From Variovorax boronicumulans (GTDB lineage: Bacteria > Pseudomonadota > Gammaproteobacteria > Burkholderiales > Burkholderiaceae_C), in the NCBI RefSeq assembly GCF_019352895.1, contig NZ_JAAAFX010000004.1, forward strand, positions 248,001-312,000: DNA of 64,000 bases, read 5' to 3'. The notes under the pieces are model-generated. The model saw only the letters and a program-made list of their open reading frames with translations, was not told the origin of the DNA and did no database searches. Shown here piece by piece: positions 30,051 through 38,535 of this stretch. Position 1 is the first letter of the stretch. The number at the start of each line of letters is the position of its first letter. Both the position numbers and the translations under genes were made by a program.

Positions 30051-31757
30051 TCAGGCGCGGGCCTTGACGTAGCGGCCCGGTGCGGGCTCGCCTTCCACAT
30101 AGCTGCGGCCCTTGCCGTAGGCCTTGGGCGCAGGAATCTGCTTGCCCGCATGGCCCTTGAGCCACTGCGACCAGTCGGTCCACCAGCTGCCCGGATGCTC
30201 GACCGCACCGGCCAGCCATTCGGACTGCGCCTCGGGCAGCTTGCCGTCCTCGCGGATCCAGTGGCTGCGCTTCTTCTTGGCCGGCGGGTTGATCACGCCC
30301 GCGATGTGGCCCGAAGCCCCCATCACGAAGCGCTTCTTGCCGCTCAGCAACTGGGTCGAGGCGTAGGCGCCGCCGATGGGCACGATGTGATCTTCGCGCG
30401 AGCCGTAGATGTAGGCCGGGACGTCGATGCGGCCCAGGTCGATCTTCTCGCCGCAGACGGTCAGCGCGTTCGGCTGGGCCAGCTTGTTCTCGAGGTAGGT
30501 GTTGCGCAGGTACCAGGCATAGAAGGGACCGGGCAGGTTGGTCGCGTCGCTGTTCCAGTAGAGCAGGTCGAAGGGCGGCGGGGTCTCGCCCTTGAGGTAG
30601 TTGCCCACCACGTAGTTCCACACCAGGTCGTTGGGACGCAGGAAGCTGAAGGTCGACGCCAGGTCCATGCCCGGCAGCAGGCCGCCCTGCCCCATCTGCA
30701 TCTCGCGCAGCTTGACCATCGCCTCGTCGATGAAGATGTCGAGAATGCCGGTGTCCTGGAAGTCGAGCAGCGTGGTCAGCAGCGTGACCGAGGCGGCCGG
30801 CTTCTCGCCGCGCGCGGCCAGCACGGCCAGCGCGGTGCCCAGGATCGTGCCGCCGACGCAGAAGCCCAGCGCGTTGATCTTCGCGTCCTTGCCCTGGCCG
30901 CCGATCTCCTGCACCACGTGGATGGCCTTGATGGCCGCGTCCTCGATGTAGCGGTCCCAGGTGAACTCGCGCATCGACTCGTCGGGGTTGCGCCAGCTCA
31001 CGACGAACACCCGATGGCCCTGCTCGACCGCGTAGCGGATCAGCGAGTTCTCGGGCTGCAAGTCGAGGATGTAGAACTTGTTGATGCAGGGCGGCACCAG
31101 CAGGAAGGGCCGCTCGTGGACCTTGGCCGTGAGCGGCTTGTACTCGAGCAGCTGGAACAGCTCGTTCTCGAACACCACCGCGCCCTCGGTGGTCGCGACG
31201 TTGCGGCCGACCTCGAAGGCGCTCTCGTCGGTCATGCTCAGGTGGCCCTGCTGAATGTCATGGACCAGGTTCTGCACACCCTTCGCGATGCTTTCGCCGC
31301 GGCTCTCGAGCGCCTTCTGCTGGGCCTCGGCGTTGAAGGCCAGCGAGTTGCTGGGCGACGACGCCGCGAGCCATTGCTCGATGGCGAAGCGCAGGCGGGC
31401 GCGCGTCTTGGCATCGGTCTCGATCGCATCGGCCATGCCCAGCAGCGTGCGCGCGTTGAGCAGGTAGACCGCGGCGGCGAAGGCCGACAGCGGGTTGCTC
31501 GTCCAGGCTTCACCGGCGAAGCGCTTGTCGGCCGCGGGCTGCGCAGTCAGGCCCTGGCGCCAGAGCTCGCCGGCCTCGGCCAGGTACTGTTCCTGGATCG
31601 CCTTGAGCTTGTCGGGGGCGAAGGTGAAGCGCGGTATCTCGGGTGCGGCGCCGGGCGCGCCCATCGACTGGAAGGACGACAGCGCCTTCTGCCAGCCTTG
31701 GGTCAGTGCTTCCTGGAACGGGGTGAAGGCATCGGAGGATGCGGCCTGCTGCTTCAT
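30051..31757 (-). CDS. phaC: Class I polyhydroxyalkanoate synthase
   Basis: Polymerises 3-hydroxyacyl-CoA into storage granules in the cytoplasm. 568 residues, the usual class I length. Catalytic triad: Cys300 in the lipase-like box GFCVGG, Asp456 in YGSREDHIVP, His484 in SGHIAGVINPP. The N-terminal 190 residues form the granule-associated domain. AGGAG is placed well before the ATG. A likely sigma-70 promoter sits 36-64 bases upstream. Confidence 0.97.
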   Translation of the reverse strand: MKQQAASSDAFTPFQEALTQGWQKALSSFQSMGAPGAAPEIPRFTFAPDKLKAIQEQYLAEAGELWRQGLTAQPAADKRFAGEAWTSNPLSAFAAAVYLLNARTLLGMADAIETDAKTRARLRFAIEQWLAASSPSNSLAFNAEAQQKALESRGESIAKGVQNLVHDIQQGHLSMTDESAFEVGRNVATTEGAVVFENELFQLLEYKPLTAKVHERPFLLVPPCINKFYILDLQPENSLIRYAVEQGHRVFVVSWRNPDESMREFTWDRYIEDAAIKAIHVVQEIGGQGKDAKINALGFCVGGTILGTALAVLAARGEKPAASVTLLTTLLDFQDTGILDIFIDEAMVKLREMQMGQGGLLPGMDLASTFSFLRPNDLVWNYVVGNYLKGETPPPFDLLYWNSDATNLPGPFYAWYLRNTYLENKLAQPNALTVCGEKIDLGRIDVPAYIYGSREDHIVPIGGAYASTQLLSGKKRFVMGASGHIAGVINPPAKKKRSHWIREDGKLPEAQSEWLAGAVEHPGSWWTDWSQWLKGHAGKQIPAPKAYGKGRSYVEGEPAPGRYVKARA

Positions 31758-31792
31758 GGGTTCTCCTGGTTCCTGGACTGCTTTTGATTTTG

Positions 31793-31821
31793 AGTATCCT
31801 GCATTCGCTGGGCGCCCACAA
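31793..31821 (-). promoter_or_regulatory. Probable promoter of phaC-phaA
   Basis: On the minus strand: TTGTGG (31821-31816), 17-base spacer, GATACT (31798-31793), about 36 bases before the phaC start codon. Spacing is ideal and the boxes are moderately close to consensus. Confidence 0.45.
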
Positions 31822-31868
31822 CGCGACGCCCCCTCATTTCAGCTTTCTCTTTCCCTCATTCGCATCCC

Positions 31869-32189
31869 ATGTCTCTCTACCTCGTGATCATCGCCTGGCT
31901 CTACGTCACCGTGATGATGGCCGTGGCCGAAGCCACCAACACGAACGGCACGGTGCTGGGCGCCATCTTCACCTTTCTACTCTATGGCCTGCTGCCGCTG
32001 TCCCTGGTGGTCTACCTGATGAGCACGCCTGCGCGGCGCCGCGTGCTCAAGGAGAAGGAAGCGGCGGCACGGGAGGCCGCCCGCCTCGCAGCGGCCGCCA
32101 AGGCCGCCGCCCCGGTGGCATCAGATGCGCCAGATGGCAGCGGCGAAACGCCCGCTGACGCCGTCGCGCCGGTGCGAGAAAAACCGTAA
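31869..32189 (+). CDS. Small two-helix membrane protein with Ala-rich tail
   Basis: 106 residues. Two membrane segments (LVIIAWLYVTVMMAVAEA and AIFTFLLYGLLPLSLVVYLM) are followed by a Lys/Arg/Ala/Glu-rich helix and a disordered end. Comparable proteins are common in Comamonadaceae and have no known function. The last 69 bases overlap the 3' end of the convergent pgeF gene, so part of its tail is encoded opposite pgeF codons. No ribosome site is obvious (CATTCGCATCCC before ATG). Confidence 0.75.
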   Translation: MSLYLVIIAWLYVTVMMAVAEATNTNGTVLGAIFTFLLYGLLPLSLVVYLMSTPARRRVLKEKEAAAREAARLAAAAKAAAPVASDAPDGSGETPADAVAPVREKP

Positions 32190-32867
32190 CGGATTGCGCA
32201 CCGTGCACCAGGCCTCGCTGCCGTCGTTGCCGTAGACCGCGGCGACACCGGCCGACCGGAGCCGCTGGCGCGCGAGCGCGGGCAGATCGGCCCTCCACTT
32301 GCCCGGTGCGCCCGTGGGTCGAAAGCACTGCGCGGCCTCGGCCGATTGCGCCTCGAACGCGGCCCTGACCTCGTCGCCGACCTCGAAGGCCTGCGGCCCG
32401 ATGCAGGGGCCGAGCCAGGCGATGGGTTTGTCGCCCTCGAAGCTGTCGACGCTGCGCTCGAGCACGCCCGCGGCCAGGCCGCGCCAGCCCGCATGCGCGG
32501 CCGCCACGCGCCGGCCCTGCGCATCGGTGAACAGCACCGGCAGGCAGTCGGCCACCATCATCGTGCAGGCCAGGCCCGTGTGCGTCGTGGTGCAGGCGTC
32601 GGCCACCGCGCCGTCGGGCGTATCGGGCTGCAGCGCCAGCACGTCGGCCCCATGCACCTGCTGCAGGAACACCGCATGTGCGCCGATGGCCGCGCGCAAC
32701 TGCGCGCGGTTGCTCGCCACATGCGCCGGGTCGTCGCCCACGTGGTCGCCGAGGTTCAGGCCGCGCCACGCACCCTGCGAGACGCCGCCCGCGCGCGTGG
32801 TGCACACGGCCCGCACGCCCGCGGGCGCGGGCCAATCGGGCTGCAGCCAGTCCAGCGCAGGGGTCAT
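32121..32867 (-). CDS. pgeF: Peptidoglycan editing factor / polyphenol oxidase family (YfiH)
   Basis: 248-residue laccase-domain protein. PgeF removes wrongly inserted residues such as L-Ser from muropeptides; related proteins were named polyphenol oxidases. Zinc/copper ligands: VHGADV (His), MMVADCLPVLF (Cys), and AAHAGWRGL (His). Start at 32867 overlaps the stop of the isomerase gene (ATGA). Its 3' end overlaps the small membrane protein gene on the other strand. Confidence 0.93.
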   Translation of the reverse strand: MTPALDWLQPDWPAPAGVRAVCTTRAGGVSQGAWRGLNLGDHVGDDPAHVASNRAQLRAAIGAHAVFLQQVHGADVLALQPDTPDGAVADACTTTHTGLACTMMVADCLPVLFTDAQGRRVAAAHAGWRGLAAGVLERSVDSFEGDKPIAWLGPCIGPQAFEVGDEVRAAFEAQSAEAAQCFRPTGAPGKWRADLPALARQRLRSAGVAAVYGNDGSEAWCTVRNPLRFFSHRRDGVSGRFAAAIWRI

Positions 32868-33517
32868 GACGCTGCGTCGGGGCAGCGCGAGGGCTGGGCG
32901 CGTTGAAACGCATCGAGCTGCATCGCTGCCTCATACGCCGCCATCGTGCGCGGCAGGCCGCTCAGGTCGGCGTCGAAACGCTGGGCATTGAAGATCTGCG
33001 GCACGAGGCAGCAGTCGGCCAGCGTGGGCGTGTTGCCGTAGCAGTAGAGGCTGGCGGGCAGGCGTGCCAGCTGGCGCTCGAAGGCCTCGAGGCCGTCGCG
33101 CACCCAATGGCGGTACCAGGCGTTCTTGGCGGCCTCGTCGACCTTGAGCTCGCGCACGAGGTACTTGAGCACGCGCAGGTTGTTGATGGGGTGGATCTCG
33201 CAGGCGATCATCTGCGCCAGTGCGCGCACGCGCTGGCGGCCCACCGGGTCGTGCGGCAGCAGCGGCGGCTCGGGATGCAGTTCGTCGAGGTATTCGATGA
33301 TCGCCATCGACTGCGAGAACAGTTCGCCACCCGACGACGCATCCTCTTCCAGCACCGGCACCAGCATGTCGGCCGACAGCGTGTTGAACGGCGACTGCAG
33401 GTTCTCGCCGCGCGCGATGTGCACCGGCACGTAGTCGTAGGCCAGGCCCTTGAGGTTCAGCGCGATGCGCACGCGGTACGAGGAGGAGGAGCGAAAGTAG
33501 TTGTGCAGCTTCATCAT
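32864..33517 (-). CDS. Zeta-class GST: maleylacetoacetate / maleylpyruvate isomerase
   Basis: About 217 residues, glutathione-dependent cis-trans isomerase. The start MKLHNYFRSSSSYRVRIALNLKGL carries the zeta-class SSxxxxR glutathione site, followed by VPVLEED and SQSMAIIEYLDE. Either of two adjacent ATGs (33517, 33514) may be used. It could act in tyrosine breakdown (maiA) or in the gentisate pathway (nagL). The FAH-type hydrolase encoded past the porin gene at 34937 is the natural next enzyme, which favours a role in one of these pathways. No ring-cleaving dioxygenase is nearby. Confidence 0.9.
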   Translation of the reverse strand: MMKLHNYFRSSSSYRVRIALNLKGLAYDYVPVHIARGENLQSPFNTLSADMLVPVLEEDASSGGELFSQSMAIIEYLDELHPEPPLLPHDPVGRQRVRALAQMIACEIHPINNLRVLKYLVRELKVDEAAKNAWYRHWVRDGLEAFERQLARLPASLYCYGNTPTLADCCLVPQIFNAQRFDADLSGLPRTMAAYEAAMQLDAFQRAQPSRCPDAAS

Positions 33518-33663
33518 GCATCGAGCATATCGCGGCCCCTGCGCGGTGCGGCCCCGGCACACGGGCCCGAGGGCTTATCACGCCCCGATGACGGAGTGCC
33601 TTGCATATCCTCTCGATGCACGGGTTTACCCTGAGTTGTCACACAAAGTTTCTCTAATGGGAA

Positions 33664-33683
33664 GGCGCCCGGCAACGGGCGCC
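33664..33683 (+). promoter_or_regulatory. GNRA-capped hairpin in the porin leader
   Basis: Perfect 8-bp stem GGCGCCCG/CGGGCGCC closed by GCAA, a GNRA tetraloop, 64 bases before the porin start. No T-run follows, so it is not a terminator. It may stabilise the porin mRNA or serve as a regulator site. Confidence 0.55.
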
Positions 33684-33747
33684 ATGCGCATGTCCGGCGC
33701 CCCGCGCAAGCAGCCGCCGGCATCCCCCCAACGAAGAAACGACTTCC

Positions 33748-34809
33748 ATGAAAAACACTCTCGTCGCCATCGCGGCCCTGACCGCCGCCGCCGGCGCCTT
33801 CGCCCAATCCAACGTCCAGCTCTTCGGTGTGCTCGACGCCTCGCTGGCCCACATCAAGGCTGGCGATGCCAGCATCACCGGCCTGGCCAACGGCGGCCAG
33901 TCGAGCAGCCGCCTGGGCTTCCGCGGTGTCGAAGACCTCGGCGGCGGCCTGGCCGCGGGCTTCTGGCTCGAAGCCGGCATCAACGTCGACAACGGCAACA
34001 GCGCCGGCCTGTCCTTCGACCGCCGCTCGACCGTGAGCCTGTCGACCAACGAACTGGGCGAGCTGCGCCTGGGCCGCGACAAGTCGCCGGCCTACCTCAA
34101 CATCGAGACCTTCGACCCCTTCGGCGACGTCGGCGTGGGCGGCATCGGCGGCTCGAACCTGGTCGGCAGCGCCTCGTCGGCCGCCGGCACGCCCGAAGGC
34201 AGCGCGCCCAAGCGCACCAGCAACGGCATCAACTACCTGTTGCCGGCCACGCTGGGCGGCTTCTACGGCCAGGTCCAGTATGCCTTCGGCGAACAGGTCT
34301 CGAACGTGGCTAACGACACGCTGCGCGACTCGGTCGCGCTGCGCCTGGGCTACGGCTCGGGCCCGCTGAACGTGGCCCTGGGCTACGGCGAAACGCGCGG
34401 CGGCACCACCGCCGTGGGCGTGGACTACAAGTCGACCAACATCGGCGCCTCGTACAACTTCGGCATCGCCAAGCCCATGATCGTGTACGCCAGCGAGAAG
34501 GGCAACGGCCGCCGCGTCGACCTGCTGGGCGTGGGTGTGACCGTGCCCGTGGGCGCCGGCGAGATCCGCGCGGCCTACAGCCACTTCCAGCGCAAGGACA
34601 TCGACAACGCCGACTCGGACAAGTTCGCGCTGGGCTACGGCTACAACCTGTCGAAGCGCACCCAGGTCTATGGCACCATCGCCCGCGTGAGCAACGACGA
34701 CCGCGCGAACCGCGGCCTGGCCGTGTCCTCGTCCTCGCTGGCCAGCCCGACCATCGCCCTGGGCAGCAACGTGACCGGCTACGAACTCGGCCTGCGCCAC
34801 AGCTTCTGA
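33748..34809 (+). CDS. Outer-membrane porin (Gram-negative porin, OmpC-like)
   Basis: 353-residue trimeric 16-strand porin of the betaproteobacterial type. A signal peptide with cleavage near AGAFA-QSNVQ, the start VQLFGVLDASLAHIK, repeated Gly-rich beta strands (SSRLGFRGVEDLGGGLAAGF), and a C-terminal Phe (GLRHSF) needed for BAM assembly are all present. It allows diffusion of small hydrophilic compounds. The leader contains a very stable hairpin. Two hairpins follow the stop. The gene separates an isomerase gene from an FAH-family hydrolase gene and may serve uptake of aromatic acids or be general. Confidence 0.95.
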   Translation: MKNTLVAIAALTAAAGAFAQSNVQLFGVLDASLAHIKAGDASITGLANGGQSSSRLGFRGVEDLGGGLAAGFWLEAGINVDNGNSAGLSFDRRSTVSLSTNELGELRLGRDKSPAYLNIETFDPFGDVGVGGIGGSNLVGSASSAAGTPEGSAPKRTSNGINYLLPATLGGFYGQVQYAFGEQVSNVANDTLRDSVALRLGYGSGPLNVALGYGETRGGTTAVGVDYKSTNIGASYNFGIAKPMIVYASEKGNGRRVDLLGVGVTVPVGAGEIRAAYSHFQRKDIDNADSDKFALGYGYNLSKRTQVYGTIARVSNDDRANRGLAVSSSSLASPTIALGSNVTGYELGLRHSF

Positions 34810-34819
34810 TCCCCGCCAG

Positions 34820-34881
34820 CGGCCCCGACGGGCCCTGACGCCGCGTGCCGCGCCGCCCCCGCGAAGGGGCGCCGCGGCACG
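34820..34881 (+). terminator. Tandem hairpins after the porin gene
   Basis: A short hairpin GGCCC-CGAC-GGGCC (about 34821-34834) is followed by a long stem: CGTGCCGCG (34844-34852) pairs with CGCGGCACG (34873-34881), and CGCCCC with GGGGCG inside it after one mismatch. A clear T-run is missing (GTCTTCG follows), so this may end or merely protect the porin transcript. Confidence 0.55.
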
Positions 34882-34936
34882 TCTTCGTTGCGCCTCTGGC
34901 AAACTGCCGTTCTCGCTTCAAAGGACGAACAAGCAA

Positions 34937-35638
34937 ATGGCTTCCGAGTACGTTTTCCCCGCGCCGGCCGTGGTCAGCATCCCCGTCGCCGGCCAGCCCG
35001 CCCGCTTCCCGGTGCACCGCATCTACTGCGTGGGCCGCAACTACGAGGAACATGCCAAGGAAATGGGCTTCACCGGCCGCGAGCCGCCCTTCTTCTTCAT
35101 GAAGCCGGCCGACGCGGTGGTGGTGGTCGATGCCGGCCAGACCGGCACCATGGCCTACCCCTCGCTGACGCACAACCTGCACCACGAGATCGAACTGGTA
35201 GTGGCCATCGGCACCGGCGGCAAGAACATCCGCGCCGCAGATGCGCAGCAGCACATCTTCGGCTACGCCGTGGGCCTGGACATGACCCGCCGCGACCTGC
35301 AGGGCGAGATGAAGAAGCAGGGCCGCCCCTGGGACATCGGCAAGAGCTTCGAGCAGAGCGCGCCCATCGGCCCGATCGTGCCCGTGGCCCAGGCCGGCGA
35401 CGCGCCCAACGCCGAGATCGCGCTGCAGGTCAATGGCAGCGACCGCCAGCGCAGCACGGTGAGCAAGCTGATCTGGAACATCGCGGAAACCATCGAGCAC
35501 CTGTCGGCCGCCTGGGAGCTGCAGCCCGGCGACCTGATCTTCACCGGCACGCCCGAGGGCGTGGCCGCTGTCGTCGCAGGCGACACGCTGGTCGGCACCG
35601 TGGCCGGCCTGCCGACCCTCAGCGTGAAGATCGTCTGA
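34937..35638 (+). CDS. Fumarylacetoacetate hydrolase family protein (probable fumarylpyruvate hydrolase)
   Basis: 233 residues, the short single-domain FAH form. Motifs: VHRIYCVGRNYEEHAKEMG at the start, the metal ligands in LHHEIELVVAIG, GYAVGLDMTRRDLQ, and LIFTGTPEGV near the end. This size and the opening segment fit fumarylpyruvate hydrolases (NagK type) of the gentisate pathway, which split fumarylpyruvate to fumarate and pyruvate. The zeta-class isomerase gene 1.4 kb to the left could supply that substrate. AAGGA lies 11 bases before the ATG. The Nudix gene follows 3 bases later. Confidence 0.9.
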   Translation: MASEYVFPAPAVVSIPVAGQPARFPVHRIYCVGRNYEEHAKEMGFTGREPPFFFMKPADAVVVVDAGQTGTMAYPSLTHNLHHEIELVVAIGTGGKNIRAADAQQHIFGYAVGLDMTRRDLQGEMKKQGRPWDIGKSFEQSAPIGPIVPVAQAGDAPNAEIALQVNGSDRQRSTVSKLIWNIAETIEHLSAAWELQPGDLIFTGTPEGVAAVVAGDTLVGTVAGLPTLSVKIV

Positions 35639-35641
35639 GCG

Positions 35642-36196
35642 ATGAGCGTCATCCACCTTCCCATCAAGCACTGCAAGAACTGCGGCACCGCCGTGGTCTA
35701 CCGCGTGCCCGACGACGGCGACACGCGCGAACGCGCGGTGTGCCCGGCCTGCCACACCATCCACTACGAGAACCCGGTCAACGTGGTGGGCACCATTCCC
35801 GTGCTGGGCGAGCGCGTGCTGCTGTGCAAGCGCAACATCGAACCGCGCTGGGGCAAGTGGACGCTGCCCGCCGGCTTCATGGAGCTCAACGAATCGACGG
35901 CCCAGGGCGCCGCGCGCGAGACCGATGAAGAGGCCGGCGCGCACTTCGAAATGGAAGGCCTGTTCGCCGTGATGAGCGTGATCCGCGTGGGCCAGGTCCA
36001 CCTGTTCTACCGCGCGCGCCTGCTCGACGACGTGTTCGATCCGGGCCACGAGACCATCGAGGCGAAACTGTTCACCGAGGAAGAGATTCCCTGGGACGAG
36101 ATCGCCTTCCGCACGGTGCGCGAGGCGCTGCGCTGCTACTTCGACGACCGTCGGCGCGGCAGCTTCGACCGCGTGCACACGCTGGACATCACTTGA
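35642..36196 (+). CDS. Nudix hydrolase with N-terminal zinc ribbon
   Basis: 184 residues. A zinc ribbon (CKNCG at about residue 11 and CPACH near residue 35) precedes the Nudix fold. The Nudix box is complete: [22 protein letters not shown]. This arrangement is shared with NADH pyrophosphatase-like and related housecleaning enzymes that cleave nucleoside diphosphate derivatives. The substrate is not certain. It starts 3 bases after the FAH-family gene and ends 8 bases before creA. Confidence 0.92.
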   Translation: MSVIHLPIKHCKNCGTAVVYRVPDDGDTRERAVCPACHTIHYENPVNVVGTIPVLGERVLLCKRNIEPRWGKWTLPAGFMELNESTAQGAARETDEEAGAHFEMEGLFAVMSVIRVGQVHLFYRARLLDDVFDPGHETIEAKLFTEEEIPWDEIAFRTVREALRCYFDDRRRGSFDRVHTLDIT

Positions 36197-36204
36197 GACC
36201 CTTC

Positions 36205-36678
36205 ATGAAGATCCAACGCCTCGCTTTCGTTCTCCTCGGCGCCATCGCCGCCTGCACGGCCGGCGCCGAGCAGGTGGGCGAGGTCGACACGGTCTTCAAG
36301 CTCATCGGCCCCGACCACAAGATCGTGGTCGAGGCCTACGACGACCCGCAGGTCACTGGCGTGACCTGCTATGTCTCGCGCGCCAAGACCGGCGGCGTCA
36401 AGGGCGCCTTCGGCCTGGCCGAGGACAAGGCCGAGGCCTCGATCGCCTGCCGCCAGGTCGGGCCGGTGAGCTTCACCGAGCCCATCAGGAAGCGCGACGA
36501 GATCTTCAGCGAGCGCCAGTCGATCATGTTCAAGCGCCTGCGCGTGGTGCGCATGGTCGATGCCAAGCGCAACACGCTGGTCTACCTGAGCTATTCCGAC
36601 CGGCTGGTCGAGGGCTCGCCGCAGAACAGCGTGACCGCGGTGCCGGTCGACAGGGCCACGCCGATTCCGGTGAAGTAA
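36205..36678 (+). CDS. creA: CreA family periplasmic protein
   Basis: 157 residues with a signal peptide ([21 protein letters not shown]). The mature part begins [27 protein letters not shown] and contains [25 protein letters not shown], the CreA signature, with two Cys that could form a disulfide. CreA is a conserved periplasmic protein of unknown role. ATG at 36205 is preferred over an upstream in-frame TTG because it starts the signal peptide directly. Confidence 0.93.
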   Translation: MKIQRLAFVLLGAIAACTAGAEQVGEVDTVFKLIGPDHKIVVEAYDDPQVTGVTCYVSRAKTGGVKGAFGLAEDKAEASIACRQVGPVSFTEPIRKRDEIFSERQSIMFKRLRVVRMVDAKRNTLVYLSYSDRLVEGSPQNSVTAVPVDRATPIPVK

Positions 36679-36703
36679 AGACAGCGAAAGCGAACCCGCA
36701 CGG

Positions 36704-38488
36704 ATGACCACAGCCCCCGGCAATGCCGTCCGCGAACTCTATGCCGCGCTGTGGCGCTTCGCCGAAGGCGCGCGCGGGCAGTTGCTGGGCGCCACCGCGC
36801 TGCTTACCGGCTCGCAGCTGGTCAAGCTGACCCTGCCCTACCTCGCGGGCCAGGCCATCAACGCGCTGCAACGCGGCGACCTGCGCGGCTCGGGCGGCTG
36901 GATCGCGACGCTGACCGGGGTCTACCTGTTCTCCTGGATGCTGCACGGCCCGGGCCGCATCCTCGAACGCAACGTCGGCGTCAGGGTGCGCGAATCGCTG
37001 GCCGACCAGCTCTATGTGCGGCTGGCGTCGGCGCCGCTGGTCTGGCACGACGGCCACCACTCGGGCGAGCTGCAGCACCGCGTGCACCAGGCCAGCCGCG
37101 CGCTCTCGGACTTCGCGCAGAACCAGTTCATCTGGCTCACCAACGTGGTCAACATCGTCGGCCCGCTGGTGGCGCTGACGCTGCTGTCGCGCAGCAGCGG
37201 CATCACCGCGCTCGCGGGCTACCTGGTGATCGGCCTGATCATCCTGCGCATCGACCGCGCGCTGATGCGCCTGGCCCGCACCGAGAACGACGCCGACCGG
37301 CGCTACGTGGCCGCGCTGCTCGACTTCGTCGGCAACACCTCGACCGTGATCGGCCTGCGGCTGCAGGGCGCCTCGCGCCTGCTGCTGCGCGCGCGCATGG
37401 CGGCCATCTCGGTGCCGCTCAAGCGCACCGTGGTGCTCAACGAAGGCAAGTGGTTCACCGTCGACATGCTGGGCCTGATGCTGACCTGGGGCCTGGTGGT
37501 GCTCTACGTGTGGCAGACGCGCACGCCGGGCCAGGCGGTGCTGCTGGGCTCGGTGTTCATGATCTACCAGTACGCGCAGCAGGCGGCCGGCGTGGTGTCT
37601 TCGATGGCGGCCAACTTCCAGTTCTTCGCGCGCATGCACACCGACTACGGCAGCGCGGCACCGATCTGGGAGGCGCCGCACGGCCCCGCGCTGACCACGC
37701 CGCCCGAGCAGGTGCCCGTGCACGAGCGCATCGACGCCGACGCGCGCTGGGCGCAGCTCGCGGTGGATGGCCTGCGCTGGGACTATGCGCGGCGCGGCGC
37801 ACCGGCCGAAGGCGAGACCGTGCGCAGCGGGCTGCACGAGGTGGCGCTCACGCTGCGCCGCGGCCAGCGCGTGGCGCTGGTCGGCCCCAGCGGCGGCGGC
37901 AAGAGCACGCTGCTGCGGCTGCTGGCCGGCCTCTATGCGCCGCAGGCCGGCACGCTGGCCTTCGACGGCCGGCCCGCCGACTGGGGCCGGCTGCGCCAGA
38001 TCGCCACGCTGATCCCGCAGGAGACCGAGGTCTTCGAAGCCAGCGTGCGCGAGAACCTCACCTTCGGCCGGCCCGGCGACGATGCGGCACTGCTTGCCGC
38101 GCTGCATGCCAGCGCCTTCGACGAAGTGCTCGCCGCCACGCAGGGCAGCCTGGACACGCCCCTGTCGGAGCGCGGCTTCAACCTCTCGGGCGGCCAGCGC
38201 CAGCGGCTGTGCCTGGCGCGCGGCGTGCTCGCGGCCCAAGGCAGCACGCTGCTGCTGCTCGACGAGCCCACCAGCGCGCTCGACGCGGCCACCGAGGCCC
38301 GCGTGCTCGAGCGCATCGCCAACGCCTTCCCCGAAGCCTGCGTGGTGGCCTCGATCCACCGGCTGAGCCTGCTCGAGCGCTTCGACACCGTGGTGCTGAT
38401 GGAGGCCGGCCGGGTGCTCGATGCCGGCCCGCGCGAGGCGGTGCTGGCGCGCCAGCCCCTGCTGCAGCGCATGGTCGCGCCGCAGTGA
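36704..38488 (+). CDS. ABC exporter half-transporter (fused permease and ATPase)
   Basis: 594 residues. The membrane domain (about 20-310, six helices, LLTGSQLVKLTLPYLAGQAI first) is followed by an ATPase domain: Walker A GPSGGGKST near residue 395, signature LSGGQRQR, Walker B LLLLDEPTSALD and the switch His in ASIHRLSLL. It probably exports a lipid or small molecule as a homodimer. The stop is followed after 47 bases by the NlpD-like lipoprotein gene. No substrate hint is present. Confidence 0.92.
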   Translation: MTTAPGNAVRELYAALWRFAEGARGQLLGATALLTGSQLVKLTLPYLAGQAINALQRGDLRGSGGWIATLTGVYLFSWMLHGPGRILERNVGVRVRESLADQLYVRLASAPLVWHDGHHSGELQHRVHQASRALSDFAQNQFIWLTNVVNIVGPLVALTLLSRSSGITALAGYLVIGLIILRIDRALMRLARTENDADRRYVAALLDFVGNTSTVIGLRLQGASRLLLRARMAAISVPLKRTVVLNEGKWFTVDMLGLMLTWGLVVLYVWQTRTPGQAVLLGSVFMIYQYAQQAAGVVSSMAANFQFFARMHTDYGSAAPIWEAPHGPALTTPPEQVPVHERIDADARWAQLAVDGLRWDYARRGAPAEGETVRSGLHEVALTLRRGQRVALVGPSGGGKSTLLRLLAGLYAPQAGTLAFDGRPADWGRLRQIATLIPQETEVFEASVRENLTFGRPGDDAALLAALHASAFDEVLAATQGSLDTPLSERGFNLSGGQRQRLCLARGVLAAQGSTLLLLDEPTSALDAATEARVLERIANAFPEACVVASIHRLSLLERFDTVVLMEAGRVLDAGPREAVLARQPLLQRMVAPQ

Positions 38489-38535
38489 ATCCGGCCTTGG
38501 GGAACCCTCCGGGGCGAATGCGTTCCAATCGACGC

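Noticed and set aside
36193..36204. TTG start for creA inside the Nudix stop region
   Set aside because: The ATG at 36205 begins a normal signal peptide directly.
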